Shown one piece after another: positions 40,728 through 54,215 of a stretch of 64,000 bases of DNA. The stretch is from assembly GCA_013397865.1 (NCBI GenBank), contig VZTI01004548.1:187299-251298 (forward strand). Reading direction: 5' to 3'. Origin of the DNA: Struthidea cinerea (Eukaryota > Chordata > Aves > Passeriformes > Corcoracidae). A model generated the notes under the pieces. That model worked only from the letters and a program-made list of their open reading frames with translations, did not search any database and was not told the origin of the DNA. Both the position numbers and the translations under genes were made by a program. How positions within the stretch are numbered: position 1 is the stretch's first letter; the number at the start of each line of letters is the position of its first letter.

Positions 40728-43700
40728 CCATCTCTGGTGGGTGTGGAGGAAATGGTTGGTAATATCTGTGTATCTTGGTTTCTTCTATTTTTACCCAAAG
40801 AAAATTCTGTTCTGATTATATCATTCAAATGCTTTACAGCTGAAGGCTGGTCTGTTGCAAGCAGCAAGGCTTCTTGCTTGCTCCATGGAAGAGGCAGTAA
40901 GTGAGGCTGCAAAACCGTCGTTCTGAGCTAGAAGAGCTCAAAGGGGAAGAAGACAAGGGAAAGAAGCCTCTACAGAAAGCTGCATCTGGGCAAGGCTGTG
41001 ATATTGTACTAAGGTTATGGTGTTAGCTTCCTGATACCAGTAGGATGCAGGTTTATTCTGCGTTTGCTCCTGGCACTTGGAGCGTGTCCTTGCTGGAGAA
41101 TTCAGGGCACTTGGGGAAATTGGTGTTGGTCATAAATATCCCAGGAATTTAACTCCACAGATTTGTATCTCACTGCGTGTGTGACAGTACCGTGCTTACT
41201 GCCTAGTTTTAGGGTTTGGGCTCTGCTGGACAGACAAAGTCCTGGACTCTGTGAAGCTTCCCTAGTGAAATATCTGTACTTAGGCATTTTAATTATTCTT
41301 TTGTTATTCAGATATTCTAAAGCTTGGAAGTTAATTACTTTTAATGCTGATGTAGTTTTACAATTTTGCCATTTGCATGTAAAAATTTTCCCTTTGGAAG
41401 AGCTCTCCACTACTCCTAGGCCCATGTCTCCCAGATCTCAGCGCTGTCTGGTGACAGAGTGCCCTCACAACTCTGGTAGCATCAGTATCAGTTTCATCAG
41501 CATCAGTACACAGAGGATACCCTACAGCCCATACCACTGGACAACACAATGCTCTTCACCTTTTGTCACTTTTCAAAATTCATTATTCCTTTTTCTGATT
41601 TTCTGTGCTAGTTCTGCCTTCTCTACACAATTGTTTACCTGTTATATTTTTCTCAAGTGGAATCTACTCTGGTAGATTCCATCTTGTTTGTTCTGTTACT
41701 AGTCTCTATCTAGAAGCTGTTCACTCAATTAATATTCCTTTGAAAATTATTTAAATAAAGATTTACATAGCAAAGCTAAAACTAGAACACAGCTCTTCTG
41801 ATAAACTTCGGATCTTATCCTTGTACTGAGGGATCCCTATCTGTCCTACACCAGCAGATTTGCCCACAACATTGTGAAAGTCATATGAATAAGTCCCCCT
41901 GCGGAAGTGACAGCATTGCTTATGGCATCTTTTTGTCTTGTCCTTGGTTATTGAACTCTTTGATCCCTTACTACATTGCTCTCATTTTACACTGGCACAG
42001 CTTCATTCAAAAACACTGTAGTTGCATTGACCTAAAACTTGAATAAAATGAGAGGTGAATTAGATGCAAGGTTGTTATGAAAGAATAGATCAAGGTGAAA
42101 TGGATTCAGAAAGAGCCTTTTAGGGGGAATAAAAAGGCATTTTACTTGCATTCAGCAGCTCTGAATTTCTGCAGTTTTAGCTGTATCCCATCCCTAACAG
42201 ATATGAACCAGATGGTTCCTGTAAATTCTCCTTTAGAGCCAGGCAAGTTCACATTCACTCAACCAAGCTGTCATACCTATTTGTGCATATTTCTCTGTTT
42301 ATGGATGACAGGTTGCAGTACTGTAGTGAAACAGGGGAAACTAGAGGTTTACAGAACAGAAAAAGCAGAAATAATTTAAAAAAAAATCATTGGAATGTGT
42401 TTGCTACTTGGTCTAGAAGGTTGTCTGCTACCAGAGTAGTGGAGTGTAACACTTTACGTGTTGGTTACCAGCTAGAAGTGATCAGGTCAAAACCTGATGG
42501 ATTGCACTTACTCTATTTTATTTAATAATTTGAATGTAAATGTGTTAGGCTGAAAGAGCACTCCAGGGTCCTCAGCATTTGCTGAATTGCTTCCTGGTGA
42601 CTTGTTTAGTAGCTTGTTCGTTGCTTCTTCCCCTGCTATGAAGTTCTTAAGCAGACCCAGGTTATGCGAAGCGTACTTACCCCACAGACATGTTGGGATT
42701 TTGGATGATGGGGGATGTTTGGGGTTGGCTAGTTGTTTTTCCACTCGTGCCTAACATGTCAATCTGTTTGCTTTCAAATTAGTGTTAGGTTCAGTGCCAA
42801 ACACACAGAATATCCAAGTATTATCTCAACTTACCTCTGGTACACTTGAAGTGTAAGCTGGCGTCATAGAAATTGTATTTGTCATGGGGAATCACTTGCC
42901 TGGATGGCCTCCTTTTTGGTGATTTCATTGTGCCCTTGACAAACACAGCTCAACACTTAAGTCCCTGAAGTTCACTCGTGGGCCAGAGGCATAGATCTTT
43001 GTTCATGTCCCAGATACATAGTTCAAAACACACGTACTCAGATCAGAGCTGATGTTCATTCAGGTGGCACAGGCATGCTGCATGTTAGGAAAATACAACC
43101 CTCATAGATTGTTGGTACTCATCAAGGCAAAAGGAAGAGCAAGTGCTCTTTCATTTCTGCAGAAGGCTGAAGGTCCAAGATCTTAGCAAGAACATTCAGG
43201 AAAAGAGATTTACATAAGTGGTAACTTTTTTCAGTAAGTACTTTGGTGCTAACTGCAAGGGCTCATGTGACACTACAGATGTTCCAGTGTGATTGTTTAG
43301 TCATGTCACATTAATGATTGCTGTTACTTAAACAAGAGTAAGTTCAGTGATGTAGCACATCGAATTTCATATGGCTGAGAAAACTGCTGAGATGAATTTT
43401 GCCTGTGTGGATGTGGGAGAAGTTTTGTGAGCTTTCAGAGATGCAAAAGAGTGAAATGTCCTACTTGTGTTAGTAGGATCAGTGGAGAGATGCTTGGATC
43501 AAAGGAATGATGGCAAAGACTGAGGCACAGACTTTATTTCCCTGGCAGAAGTAGGAAGATACTGGCTGAATTTGTTTCTTAGTCCATCTTCAGGGAGGTC
43601 TGGCCAGAATGCAATTCTGTCTTAAAGAACAGAGACATCATTGCAACAAATAATATTTTCCCTGCTTTAAGGGAAATGTATATAGAATGTTTTCTTTCTT

Positions 43701-46700
43701 TGCAAGCTTCAGTCCGCAAAACTCAAAATACTTGCTTTAGCTCACCGAGAGGCACCTGTTTTGTTCTAGTTTTATTACTGTATTTACCTTCAGCCCAATC
43801 ATTTTGCAGGCTGTTTAGGTCAGGGTTAGCTCTTTGAATTCATCAATATTTTAAGAATAAGCCAGACAATGGCATATTTGAATGTTAAGGCCAGGATCAT
43901 TTAAGCTTTTAGCGGTGCAGATCAGATTGACTTGTGAGATTGCCCTCAAAGATGACAGGAGCAACCTGTGTGTTACATGACCTGGCAAGTATGGCCGCAG
44001 CCATTATGTGACCAGACTGTTCTTAAATCTATAATGGCAACTTTTTAATAACACAGTGCAGAGAAGGGATGTGGTACCTTCAGATGAACTAACCTCAGAA
44101 AGAGTGCTTCCAGAAAAATGCCTGCCTTTTATCCTACTACTTTTTCACATCCAAGGTATGACTAAAAAAAGAGGTTGGAAGATCAGATTGGAGTCTAGAT
44201 AAATTTTGCTTGTGGTCTGTATTGGTGTTAATGATTACAGAAGGAGCAGCCACTGAATTTTGGTGATGGTATTACGTACCCATTTCAAGATAATCTCATT
44301 GCTGTCATCTTCTAGGAGGATGACAGTTTTTCTTGCCTTAACTAATATTTTTTGGCTCTCCTGATGGAAGGAGTATGAATTAGCAACAGTATTGATGAAA
44401 GCCCTTCCTGCACGACTTCTCCACAGACCTGTGGTGAATTATCAATTCTTTAGTCTTTTGGAGTAAATGTGATGCACACCAGACAAAAACTTCAGACCGG
44501 AGATATTTGCCGTGGCTGGCTGTTGCCTTCTCCTTTAGGGGGAATGAGATGAGAGGTACCTGTAAGAGTTCTGCACCTCCAGGGTGCTCAGGGGTGAGCA
44601 TTTCTTGAGGAGTTTTCACAGGTGTGTGTCCTGAGGGCAGGGTGTGGAAAAGGCCTCCTGTGTGCAAGCCTGGTCACTGACAGTGCACCCAACACAGGAA
44701 ATAATTTCCCTGACCATTACCCAGGCAGTGCTCCCAAAATGGCACAGCTCGCATTGTTATGCTAAAGAGAAAGAAAAGTTCACATTTGAAGATAAAATGG
44801 TCCTTTTAGTTAAATAATCATACTGCTTTATGTAACTGCTCTTTTAATGGTAAAGTACAGCTGGAGCCTGGAACATGTTGTTTACAGAAATACCACGTAA
44901 TGGGTAACGATGTAAAGTGCAGTAAATGGCGCTGAAGGCATTAGACGTGGGGAGAGACCTGAGGCTGGAGCAGCAAGGTTACAAGTGCTGCCTTCCTGAG
45001 AGCAGGAGGTTTGAACCAAGCTTAGTAAACCCAAGGAATGAGCTCTGTAAAGGTCATCAGAGGACTGGCCTAACGAGCTGCTGCAGGAAGGGCAAATGGT
45101 TCTTCTCAAAGCAAGGATGGAAGAGGGCCCAAGAGAGAGGATCTGGCACAGCAGAGACGGTACCCATAGGGAGGATTTCAAGAACTGGCAAGGGTAGAGA
45201 GGACTGTGATTGTAAAGACCTGATGTGACAAGGAGAAACAGGAGGCAGAGAAGACAGAAATTATGAAGCTCTGACACTTTTCACTCTTAGTTTACTGCAA
45301 TTGTATTTTCACGCATAGGAGAAAGGCTGCTGAGTAATCTTGCTCTTCTCTTTCTTGAAATGGTAACCACTGACTAATACGCATGCATACAAAAACATAT
45401 ATACTCACACCCACACAAACATGCAATTGCACAAATTTAGGAAAATTCCCCAACTTTCTTCTGAGATATTTAAGGTTTAACAAAGCAAATTCTGACTCAG
45501 TGTTAACTGAAACATGGCAGTCAACCAATGGCATCTTCACTCCAGCATATTCATTTTCCTTCTTTCCTTGAGACAGTTCACAAGCTTTGTATGTGTCATT
45601 AGCAAAAAATTAAGCTACAGGTATGTGTGAAGTGCCAGTTTTTCTTAGTATTTTGAACTAATTTGTTCAATTTGGAGTAAAAAAACCTGGACTTACGGAC
45701 TGTTGTTTACAGCAAGCTCAAGGTTCATGCTTAGATGTTATATGAATGATGAAACAAAGTTGTAAATATTTATTACTTAGTGGAATCATGTCTTTTTAAA
45801 AGCACATCTTTGCACACAGAGCATTTGTAAATCCCCATTAGTGGTATTTATGTTTCCACATAGAAGTTCCTCATTTGCAGCCAAAAAAGTATCTTAGGCT
45901 TAGATCTTCCTCCTACATGTAATGGAATCACAATGCTGTCACAGACATCACAACCATTTTTGTAAAATATGATGTTAAGGAAGACTGAGTTCATTGTACT
46001 ATACATATGTAAATGCCTCTCTTTCAGTAGTCTCAGAGGAAAGAAGATGCCAGAAAGAATTCTCAACCAGTGTACATATTAATTGTCACCACCTTTCATG
46101 GGATAGTAAAGTGCATTCATACAAGGAAAAGCATTAAGAATCAAGGAGGCTGCACAGGGAAAGTGCAGGCATTTGAGTGAGACCTAAGGAGGTCACATGG
46201 TAAATTATAATAATCTAATTGTAATCCAGAAAATCGCTCTTCCCTTGTTTGTGTCTGTAATGAGGTAATGGTGCAGCTCCTCTGGCTTCAGACAGCCACT
46301 ACAGATTTACAGCAGGCTGTGGAAGATCAGGCTGCAGCACAAGTTCTTTGTTGTCACTGTACCTCTACAAGGATGTCTGAGTTCAGAATAGTTATTGGTA
46401 TAATTCGCAGCAGTGAATGTGTAGCTCAAAACTCCTTTCGGTTTCAGAAGTGTAGGGAGCTGGTTATCACAGAGCACAATTAACTGGTTGTTGATCCTGT
46501 ATGTTTATGTGCTTGTGTATAAACTTTTCAAATCTGGCTGTGGATAAGAAATCCACAGTATGACTGAACAATTGGACTGAAAGTTTTGCAAGTAAATTAT
46601 CTGGACCAAAACAGCACTCACATGGATATGCTTCTGTACAATAAAACTCTACTGAAAATGACTGTGTGTGCTTGAAGTAGATGACCTCTGTCTTTGATTG

Positions 46701-47572
46701 GCATCTGCTCAGAATTGAAACTCTTGAAACTATGCACAAAAATTAAAACAGGTAGTACACAAAGTTCCCAGCTACATACTAAAATAAAGGGATGCAAATC
46801 AATATCTGATGACTCCTACATAAGCATGACTTGACAGAGATTCTGTCTTCAGTTCCACCACTTTTCACTTAGGGACTTGACTTGGGTTCTGCCGTTTGCC
46901 GAGGCACAGCTGTTCGCAAGAAATGAAATGCTGCTTGCCTCTGTAATTTCTCACTGTGTAGTCCTTGGTCGTTCTGTGCTGCTTCTCTCCTATGTTGAGG
47001 ATGCTAAATGAGTTGGTGTTACCTTAATGAATGCATTGAGAGTGTGTTTAATGCTGCTAGACTCCATATTTAAAAACATTTTTTGAAATCAAAGTATCAG
47101 TAAAGTACTCTATTGTGGTTGTGGCTCCAATGACTGGTACAATGACTTAATTGGCATTCTTGTGCAGTGCTTGGATCCCTGCCAGTTAATGACCCATTGC
47201 TGCAGTCTGCCCAGGCAAATCACCGCTTTTGTCCCGCTCCTCAGTCTGATGGACTTCTGCCCAAGTAACGGCTGCAGGCTCCTATTCTCAGCTGGTACAG
47301 ACCCCAGCATGGCCATAAACATCCCTGAGAGGATCATAATATGGTATATTGGACAGATTCTGATACACCTTGCAGTGATATAGCACCAAGACCTGCTGAA
47401 GTCAGTGACTTTGCCAATGGCAAGCTGAAAGAAGAAAGTGGTCCTTACACTGTTGTTTTCTCAAGTAATGAAGCACTTGCAGGCTGTCAGCTACTCCCTT
47501 TAGATGATACAAGTTTTTGTGAATCCTTCGTCAAACATTCAAAATAGTTTTTATTTTTGTTCTGCTTTTAAA

Positions 47573-47598
47573 TTGTTGCATTGTCTCTTCCCCCACAG
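47573..47598 (+). promoter_or_regulatory. GRIA3: splice acceptor of exon 4
   Basis: The sequence ending GTCTCTTCCCCCACAG is a strong pyrimidine tract with AG at 47597-47598, directly before the bases that complete the split Gly codon. Confidence 0.92.
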
Positions 47599-47786
47599 GA
47601 TTTTCCATTCTTCAGGCAATTATGGAAGCAGCAGTACAGAACAACTGGCAAGTGACAGCCAGATCTGTAGGAAGCATAAAAGATGTTCAAGAGTTCAGAA
47701 GAATTATAGAGGAGATGGACAGACGGCAAGAAAAAAGATACTTAATTGACTGTGAAGTAGACAGAATCAACACCATTTTGGAACAG
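47599..47786 (+). CDS. GRIA3: GRIA3 coding exon 4: GluA3 amino-terminal domain
   Basis: Two bases (GA) complete the Gly codon begun in the previous exon. They are followed by 62 codons running from FSILQAIMEAAVQNNW through DRRQEKRYLIDCEVDR to NTILEQ. This continues the amino-terminal domain of GluA3. The highly charged EFRRIIEEMDRRQEKRYLID stretch matches GluA3 as I recall it, whereas GluA2 has a different and three-residue longer segment here. That agrees with 188 bp, against the 197 bp I remember for GRIA2. The exon ends in CAG before GTATCT, a phase 0 junction with a donor weaker than that of exon 3. The small differences from mammalian GluA3 (Ile for Val, Ser for Asn, Asp for Glu) are conservative and fit an orthologue under constraint. 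Translation past 47786 is intronic. Confidence 0.97.
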
Positions 47787-50700
47787 GTATCTGCTTTTCA
47801 GAAATTGTGATCTCTCTGTGACAGACATCATTAATATGTCCAGAACTGTTTATTTCTAGAAATTAATTAAGTATCCTTTGAGATGTGAGTCCCAGCAACT
47901 GGCCAGTTACCCAGTAAAATTAAAACGCCACAGTGATGCTCATAGTTGGTGGCAGCACTTACATGTAACCTACTAGGAAACGTCTCTGTGATATTTTTTT
48001 CCCGGATGTTAATAATGAATTATTTTTAAGTAGGTTAAGAACCTAAAACCTCAGCTGCCAGAGTAACATTACTGGAATCAAGGCTGCTGGTAAGGATTGC
48101 AAGACAGGTGCAGTTTCTTAAGTGGAACATGAAACAAGAACTAAAAAGCCAGTGAAGTATCACAGTATCATCTTAAAGAATTCCCAGAAGGAAATACTGC
48201 TAATGAAAAATTCAGCTGGTAGTCCAAACAACTTATTAGTATTTTTTGGTACATAAAGCACTCCCCTCTGCACAGCCACTGCTGTTGACAGGCTTAAATT
48301 GTGGGTGATGGAGTTTAAACATCTTTGTGGGGGAAGATGCATTTGGAGTGATTGTTTTGCTCTTGCATGGCTTTCCCAGTGTTTGCTTTGCCCCAGAGGA
48401 ATGGCCATACCCTCTGGCCATCCCAGAGTGCTACCCAGAATGCCTGTGCCACTGGTTGTGCTGTGCAATGTGCTTGAAGAGGTGTGGTAACATCCAAATT
48501 GCTGGGAGCAGATGCAGGACAGTTCCCTGCTGCCTGGGCTCACAGCAAAGCTGGTGCTGATGTGGAACCAAAGCCACGCTGCTTGGTTATTCACAGGCAT
48601 GTGGGAATTCACTTGCATTAAGGCAGAAAAACCCTCTGATTACTGCCACTTTGTAAATTTAACTTTGGGTTCATAGCATGGAATAGATCAAGAGTAACAT
48701 TTAAATTTCATGAAGCATTAGCATATCTTTTAGAAATGTTGTATTGTAAACTACCAACAAATTACTTCACTGCCATAAACCCTGGGAAACATGAAAAAAA
48801 TATTCACTGTGTTCCTTCTCAAAATATTCAGTTCCTGTCAAGCCTTGAGGTGTGTCACTGAGGGTCAGTCTGTGGGGACAGCCAGGTGCCACAGCTGCTA
48901 CTTACAGAGCAAGGAAGGGTGCTCAAGAGAACAGGGCACAAGCCATCCTGGTCCCTAACTCTGATACGGTTGTGATACTAATACACAGCACTGCATTTTA
49001 CACTGTATTTTTAGGCAATATGGTGAGTGTTCTCTTCAGGGAAATTCATACTGAAAAGTGTAAGAAACATCTCTTTTTTTTTTTCCTTTCATTTGCTCAT
49101 GTTTTTGGAAAAGATGCAAAACGCCATACCTACCCACAGCCCACTCTTCTGAAAAGGTTGCAGGAGAGCACTCCTGAGCCAAGCTTGAAGAGCTCTTTGG
49201 GTCCACTCTCAGCTGAGAAACAGGCCTTTTGTTTGATCCCACCTCATTTACATTTGTTCTCATTTTTTCTTCTGTTGTCCAAGTGAGAGGAAAAAAGTCA
49301 AACCATTTCAGTGCCTGAAAGGAAAGCTACATAACGAGCAAACCATATAGCAAAAAAACTGGCAACTCTTTTCTTCTGCTACTATTCTAAATTCAACTCT
49401 AGTGAAGTTTAAATTTTGTTAAATGTATGATTCAGTCTTCTGTCAATGTGATTAGCATCTGTTAAGTAAAAATTTGCTACTGAGGCCTCCAGATTTCCCC
49501 AAACTCTACAGTATGTGCCATTGCCCCTGATGCTAAGAATATCTTCTGTCAACAATTTCCAGAGTTTTTTTTAATTGGATACTGAAAAGCAGTGGCTTAA
49601 ATTTTGCAGGGAGAGTCAGTAATGGGAGATAGACCCTAGGTTGATAGCTGAACAATTATTGTTTGTAGGCTTTTCCTTCCATCTCCTCTGCTTACCTTGT
49701 TATCTTCTCATAAAGTAGTTAGAAGTTTTCACAAACGTGTGGTGTTTAAATCCATCCATCCAGTTTGCTCAAGGGAGTGGAGAGTTGTCTTTTTTTAGTC
49801 AACTGTGTTTGCTGATAGCATATTATTGAGGGGAGAGATAAGTCTGGATTTGCATATTTCAAATCTAGCGTTTTATTGCAGTTTAAAAAGTCAATTCAGT
49901 GCTATGTGTGCAGTCTAGGAAGGCTGCTCAGCTGAGAAGCACTAACATCTGAGCCTGTTACCACTTGCTGATACACAGTTGCAGATGGGTTTGAAGTTTT
50001 TTCCCGGCGAGAACAAAAGGAAGCCAAGATACTCCACCTGTCTGAACTGCTATGTCAGAGTACTGACGGACAAACTGTGTCCCATAGAGGGTTGGCATAG
50101 GCTGCCTCAACCCAGCTGCCTCTCCATCCCTCTCCCTTTTTTGGCCTCCTAGGAGCACAGCTTTAAAGGTCAACCCTCCCATCAGCTTCTGGGAGTGATG
50201 CCTCCCTCCAGAGAGGGGCTTTATGTGGTCACTGTGTGGCACCTGCTATTTCATTCTCTGAGTCAGCAGCAGCATTTGCCAGTGACCCTGGATTTCAGAG
50301 GCTTAAATAGAACTTATTCAAGAAGAAAAGTCATAGCAGAAATAAACAGACTGTAAACCACTAAACAGTCTAAACACGCACTGACTTTGCTATCAGACTT
50401 TTGGGCTCTTGGCCAGCCCATTCACCAAGCTTGTCAGTGCTCTGCTCCAGGAACCATGTATCATGGCTTTGTGTTATTGCTTGGATTCAGTAAGAGTGAC
50501 CTCTTTTCCTGTATCAGACTGGTCGGTGTGTGCACTTCTCTTCCTTTGATCCTTTTTTCAACCAGTTCAGACCCGGGTATACATCTCTTCCAGAAATTCA
50601 GGCTTATCCAAAGGCAATTACACAGCTGGGGATTTTCTTTTGAGACTTCAGGTCATTCTGGAGTATTCTGTACCTTCTTCCAGCGATGTACAGACATGTG

Positions 50701-50858
50701 AGTCAGTGACCCTGAGTATTCCAATTGCCTTTAGCATATGGCACATGTGTATGTCCCTACATTTGCAAGATCTGTAACCTGTCATATGAAGTATTTTATC
50801 TTCTCAGGGCTGTCTGGTACCTGATCTTCCCAGCTGTAACTATAAGGCTGGGGAGAGA

Positions 50859-50864
50859 GGGCAC
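50859..50864. repeat. target-site duplication, left copy
   Basis: GGGCAC lies directly before the TGTAGC end of the LTR-like element and is repeated exactly at 51160-51165. Confidence 0.7.
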
Positions 50865-51159
50865 TGTAGCGATATGGAGCAGCGAGGAGGACCCAGGCAG
50901 GTGCAAAGGAGGAACTTTATTTACAAAAAACCTGGCCTTTTTGTGCTGTTAGTTTACGTAGTGTTAAGGCATAACAAACCCAATTTAACCAACCACCAAA
51001 CACCACGGTGCAGGCACGAGGCATTCACACAGCAAGCCTCACTTCCCCTGTTCTAGCTGAGTCATTCTCCCACAGTCCACTTTTACTTAGGCTAAGTAAC
51101 AGGCCAGAGCCATGATTTTACCAGGCCTTCCCTTTACAAAGCTTTACCTATCGGTCGCA
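50865..51159 (-). mobile_element. solo LTR of an endogenous retrovirus-like element
   Basis: This 295-bp element is bounded by TG...CA. It has imperfect terminal inverted repeats: TGTAGCGATA at the left, and TGCGACCGATA when the right end is read in reverse complement. An exact 6-bp duplication, GGGCAC, lies on both sides. Minus orientation is inferred from a polyadenylation signal (AATAAA on the minus strand, plus-strand 50916-50921) placed 51 bases before the element's 3' end, as in an LTR R/U5 region. There is no internal retroviral sequence, so this is a solo LTR left by recombination between two LTRs. A 6-bp duplication is typical of class II (ERVK/alpha-like) elements, but the family name cannot be fixed by eye. 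It lies antisense to GRIA3. Confidence 0.72.
50916..50921 (-). terminator. LTR polyadenylation signal
   Basis: AATAAA on the minus strand inside the LTR, followed by a C/T-rich stretch. It would act only on antisense transcripts and not on GRIA3. Confidence 0.55.
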
Positions 51160-51165
51160 GGGCAC
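51160..51165. repeat. target-site duplication, right copy
   Basis: Exact GGGCAC match to 50859-50864, directly after the CA end of the LTR-like element. Confidence 0.7.
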
Positions 51166-52270
51166 CTCAGCTCCTACTCTGCCTGAGTAACCCATTTTGT
51201 GCCAAGTTTCATACTGCAGACTGATCTGTTTTTGTTCCCCATTCAAAAGATTTTGTGATGGGCCTTACATTTTGTCCTGGAGGTGGATGCCCAAACTTCT
51301 TCAGCTGTAGAATAGGGGGAAGCAGAGAAATCAGTAGTTATTCTGTAAGTTTCCTTCTGTTTCTTGACTTGCCTTATAGTTCTATAACCACTGAGCATGT
51401 AGATCTATATCCCCCTTGCACAACAAAACTATATCCAATTCAATCATCTACTGGCCTCTCAGGCATACAGATAACAACACTTACGTCATGCAAAATTCAT
51501 AAGCTCCCCACACTTCTTGTCCCTTGATGCTAAAATATTCTGTATTTCTTCACAGATGGATATAAAATTTTGTTCTCATAAACAGAAGAACGTTTTCTTT
51601 GGAGAGCTAACAGTAAGCCTTAGCCTGTTCAACCATGTATTTAGAGATATGTTTTTGAGTTAAGAAATATGTTTTTCTTATTCCCAGGATAATAAGCTGT
51701 ATTTCAACCTACAGTAGCTTTATGTCCATTTAGAAGAAAATCTCCTGAGGGCAAATGAGGAGGAAGAAACTCCATTCAGAATCAAAATGGCGAAACTTTA
51801 CAAAAGACCTGTTTATTCCAGAGACTGCATGCTTTTATCAAAAGGACAGTATCTCCAAACTTAGTCATAAAGGTTAGGCTCCAAGGCAATGTCTGTATTG
51901 AGTGAAGGCATCTCACAAAGCAAAAGCAATATTACAGTAGAGAATGCAATCCCCAAAGTTTTACAATGACAGCCATACTGTCAAAGACTACTTAAAGTGA
52001 AGCATCTCTAGGATTAAGAAGGGTAATCTGATTGACTGAACTCTGTCCTGTGCAAGCACTGACTGTGACTTGACCTTCGAGTCTGAAATTTTGAGATTAG
52101 GATGGAGGTATGCAGGTTTTCAGTGCAGTCCCAGCTGCCTCTCTGCAGAGCTGCTCAGATCTCAGAGGAGCATGCTCACTGCACAACAGCTTTCACATTT
52201 AGGGTGTCATAAGAATAAACACAGAACTGCAGTATTTGGTTGACCAACAGTCATTAAAAATAACAGTAGA

Positions 52271-52296
52271 GAAAAATGTAAGTGAAAAATGTAAGA
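52271..52296. repeat. 13-bp tandem duplication
   Basis: GAAAAATGTAAGT is followed at once by GAAAAATGTAAGA, identical at 12 of 13 positions. Confidence 0.8.
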
Positions 52297-54215
52297 CCGC
52301 TCTCGTGTAAACTTCCTGGTTTATGTGTTCCATTATTAACAGATGGTCTGGTGGGGGTTTGCCTGTGCTCTCCATAGCAATTTAAAACACAATTGCCTAC
52401 AAATGCTGAGGGACACTTGAAACAGAGCTATGGGTAGCTTCAGCTTCTGCTTTGCTTTTGAAGCTCAGCAATGCCATGTCCTCTGAAGGTACTGCACTGC
52501 TTGGAGCACACCCTCCAGAGCAGTGTGCCCGTCACCTTCTCCAGGGCTAAGGGCCACAGCCGTGTCACAGGCTGATTTTATCCTCTGTCTGGAGCTGTGT
52601 GGATCAGAGGATGGGGTTCAGCTGAGGCTCCAAGAGAGTATCTGCTTTGTAGACTGTTGTGTAACATCACTCTGAAACTGGTACAGTTCATTTTTACATT
52701 TCCAATGAACTAGAAACTTAAAATTTAGGACATTTCTTCATTAGGTACCCAGGAGTATTGTTGAAACCAGGATGTAAAGCAGAATGAAAGGTCACTCCTT
52801 TCCCTTCACACCCAGGGAATTTCAGCAGCTCTCAAGTCCATATGGGCATATGGGGAGGAAAGGGGAATTACTTAGGTCAGCCACCCTCAGGACGTAGCCA
52901 ACGGAAGAGTAAGTAAAGAATGGGCATAAGTCAAAAGTGACAGCTGTATCTGCCTTAATGGGCCTGTGAATGTGTCAGCTGTGAAACTCATAAAGGGCAG
53001 GAGATGAATTGCTAAAGCAGAGAGAGTAACATCTTGGGTTAATCTGCCCCATATACAGCACATTTCACACATACCTGAGGAAAGAATTTCTAGCTTGTAA
53101 AAAGGAATGTCTCTCCAAAGCCATCATCCAGATTTCATGAAACAAGCCAGGTTCTAAATGACAGGAATTTATCAGAGCATTATTAGTCATCCTGCAGAAT
53201 GATTGAAGTAATGTCACACAAAGCTTAAAAGTGTTCAAAAGACATTAAAGCACAGTTTTAAACTTATCTGATCAGTAGTAATAATAATTAATACCAGAAA
53301 TGTCTTACTGTAAATGCGGAAGCTGCTGTATGTAGAAGATTGCTGCCAAGCAACTCTTGTTTCTTGTGCCAGGGACTTATGAACCTGAAGGCACCATCAG
53401 AGTTTTTATTTTTCTGTGATTGTAGCAGTTACTCATTTTTTGTTTCATGATAATTTATGGGAGATAAATGCACACACCAATGCAAACATACATCTTTTAA
53501 TATTTGGCATATTTTTACCACAATATTTGTAGTATGCAGTTATGCTGTTACAGTCATATTTATATGGCAACCTCTGCAATGCCAGTAAATGTACAGAGAA
53601 CATGTACAGAATCTTTGCTCACTTATGCTGTTGCAGGTAGAGAGTCACCATTATCCTGGAGATGATATTTAAATCGATATCATGCTCATACAGAGATTGT
53701 ATTTGCTTTGAACTTCGGTTAATAGGTAGCTGTAAAAGCACAATTTGCTGCATAGTTTGCCTTTCTATGCAGCTCTTCAGTGCACAGAAATGGTGCATGT
53801 GTTTGCCCTGAGCCCTCTGAGGGTCCCACTCACTGTTTAGCCTGTGTCCACACTATCTGAGCTGCTCCAATTGTTACCCTTGTGGACAAGTCTCTGGAGG
53901 AGAGGTCCTGAGGGCCATTGGCGGTCACCTTTCCCTGCTGCATTTGGTGTGCTTTGGAAGCAGATGTACTCATGGATGCTTCTCGTGCCATACCTGGACT
54001 GGAGGAGAGGATTTGGTCTTTTATTAGTTCTACTGATATTTTTCAAAAACAACATTCACAAGAAGTGTTTCAAAGACACAGAGTATTTGAGGAAAGGGAG
54101 AGCTGGCTAGAATTTGTTCATCATGCGATTGCCTGAGTTTTTTGTCCTTCCCTATTTGTCTGTCTCCCTATCTCTAATAGCTTTGGGAATCTTTGTCACC
54201 TCTTATAAGCTCTTG

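Larger units (their letters stand above)
16932..47598 (+). other. GRIA3: GRIA3 intron 3, complete (30,667 bp)
   Basis: The intron runs from GTAAGC at 16932 to CCCCCACAG at 47598 and is phase 1, splitting a Gly codon G|GA. I see no exon, RNA gene or recognisable transposon in it. It holds small tandem duplications (19431-19478, 36521-36554), inverted repeats (24264-24296, 35307-35350) and homopolymers at 21927-21941, 33925-33941, 37976-37997, 39213-39230 and 40700-40727. The part from about 28200 to 33000 is AT-rich and free of obvious repeats. The longest open frame in the window (minus strand, 22796-23377, 193 codons) lies here and shows no family features. Confidence 0.93.

Noticed and set aside
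41163..41675. 170-codon plus-strand open frame in intron 3
   Set aside because: Mixed hydrophobic and Ser-rich sequence with no family resemblance. Overlapping frames on the minus strand are equally open.
41658..41681. 10-bp inverted repeat with a 4-base loop
   Set aside because: About one such hairpin is expected by chance in a window of this size.
44926..45277. Purine-rich segment with 100- and 131-codon open frames on opposite strands
   Set aside because: The open frames follow from the strand-biased composition. I could match the segment to no repeat, exon or protein family.
48160..48618. 152-codon minus-strand open frame in intron 4
   Set aside because: No conserved motif, and several overlapping frames in both directions. 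Consistent with a GC-richer patch lacking stops.
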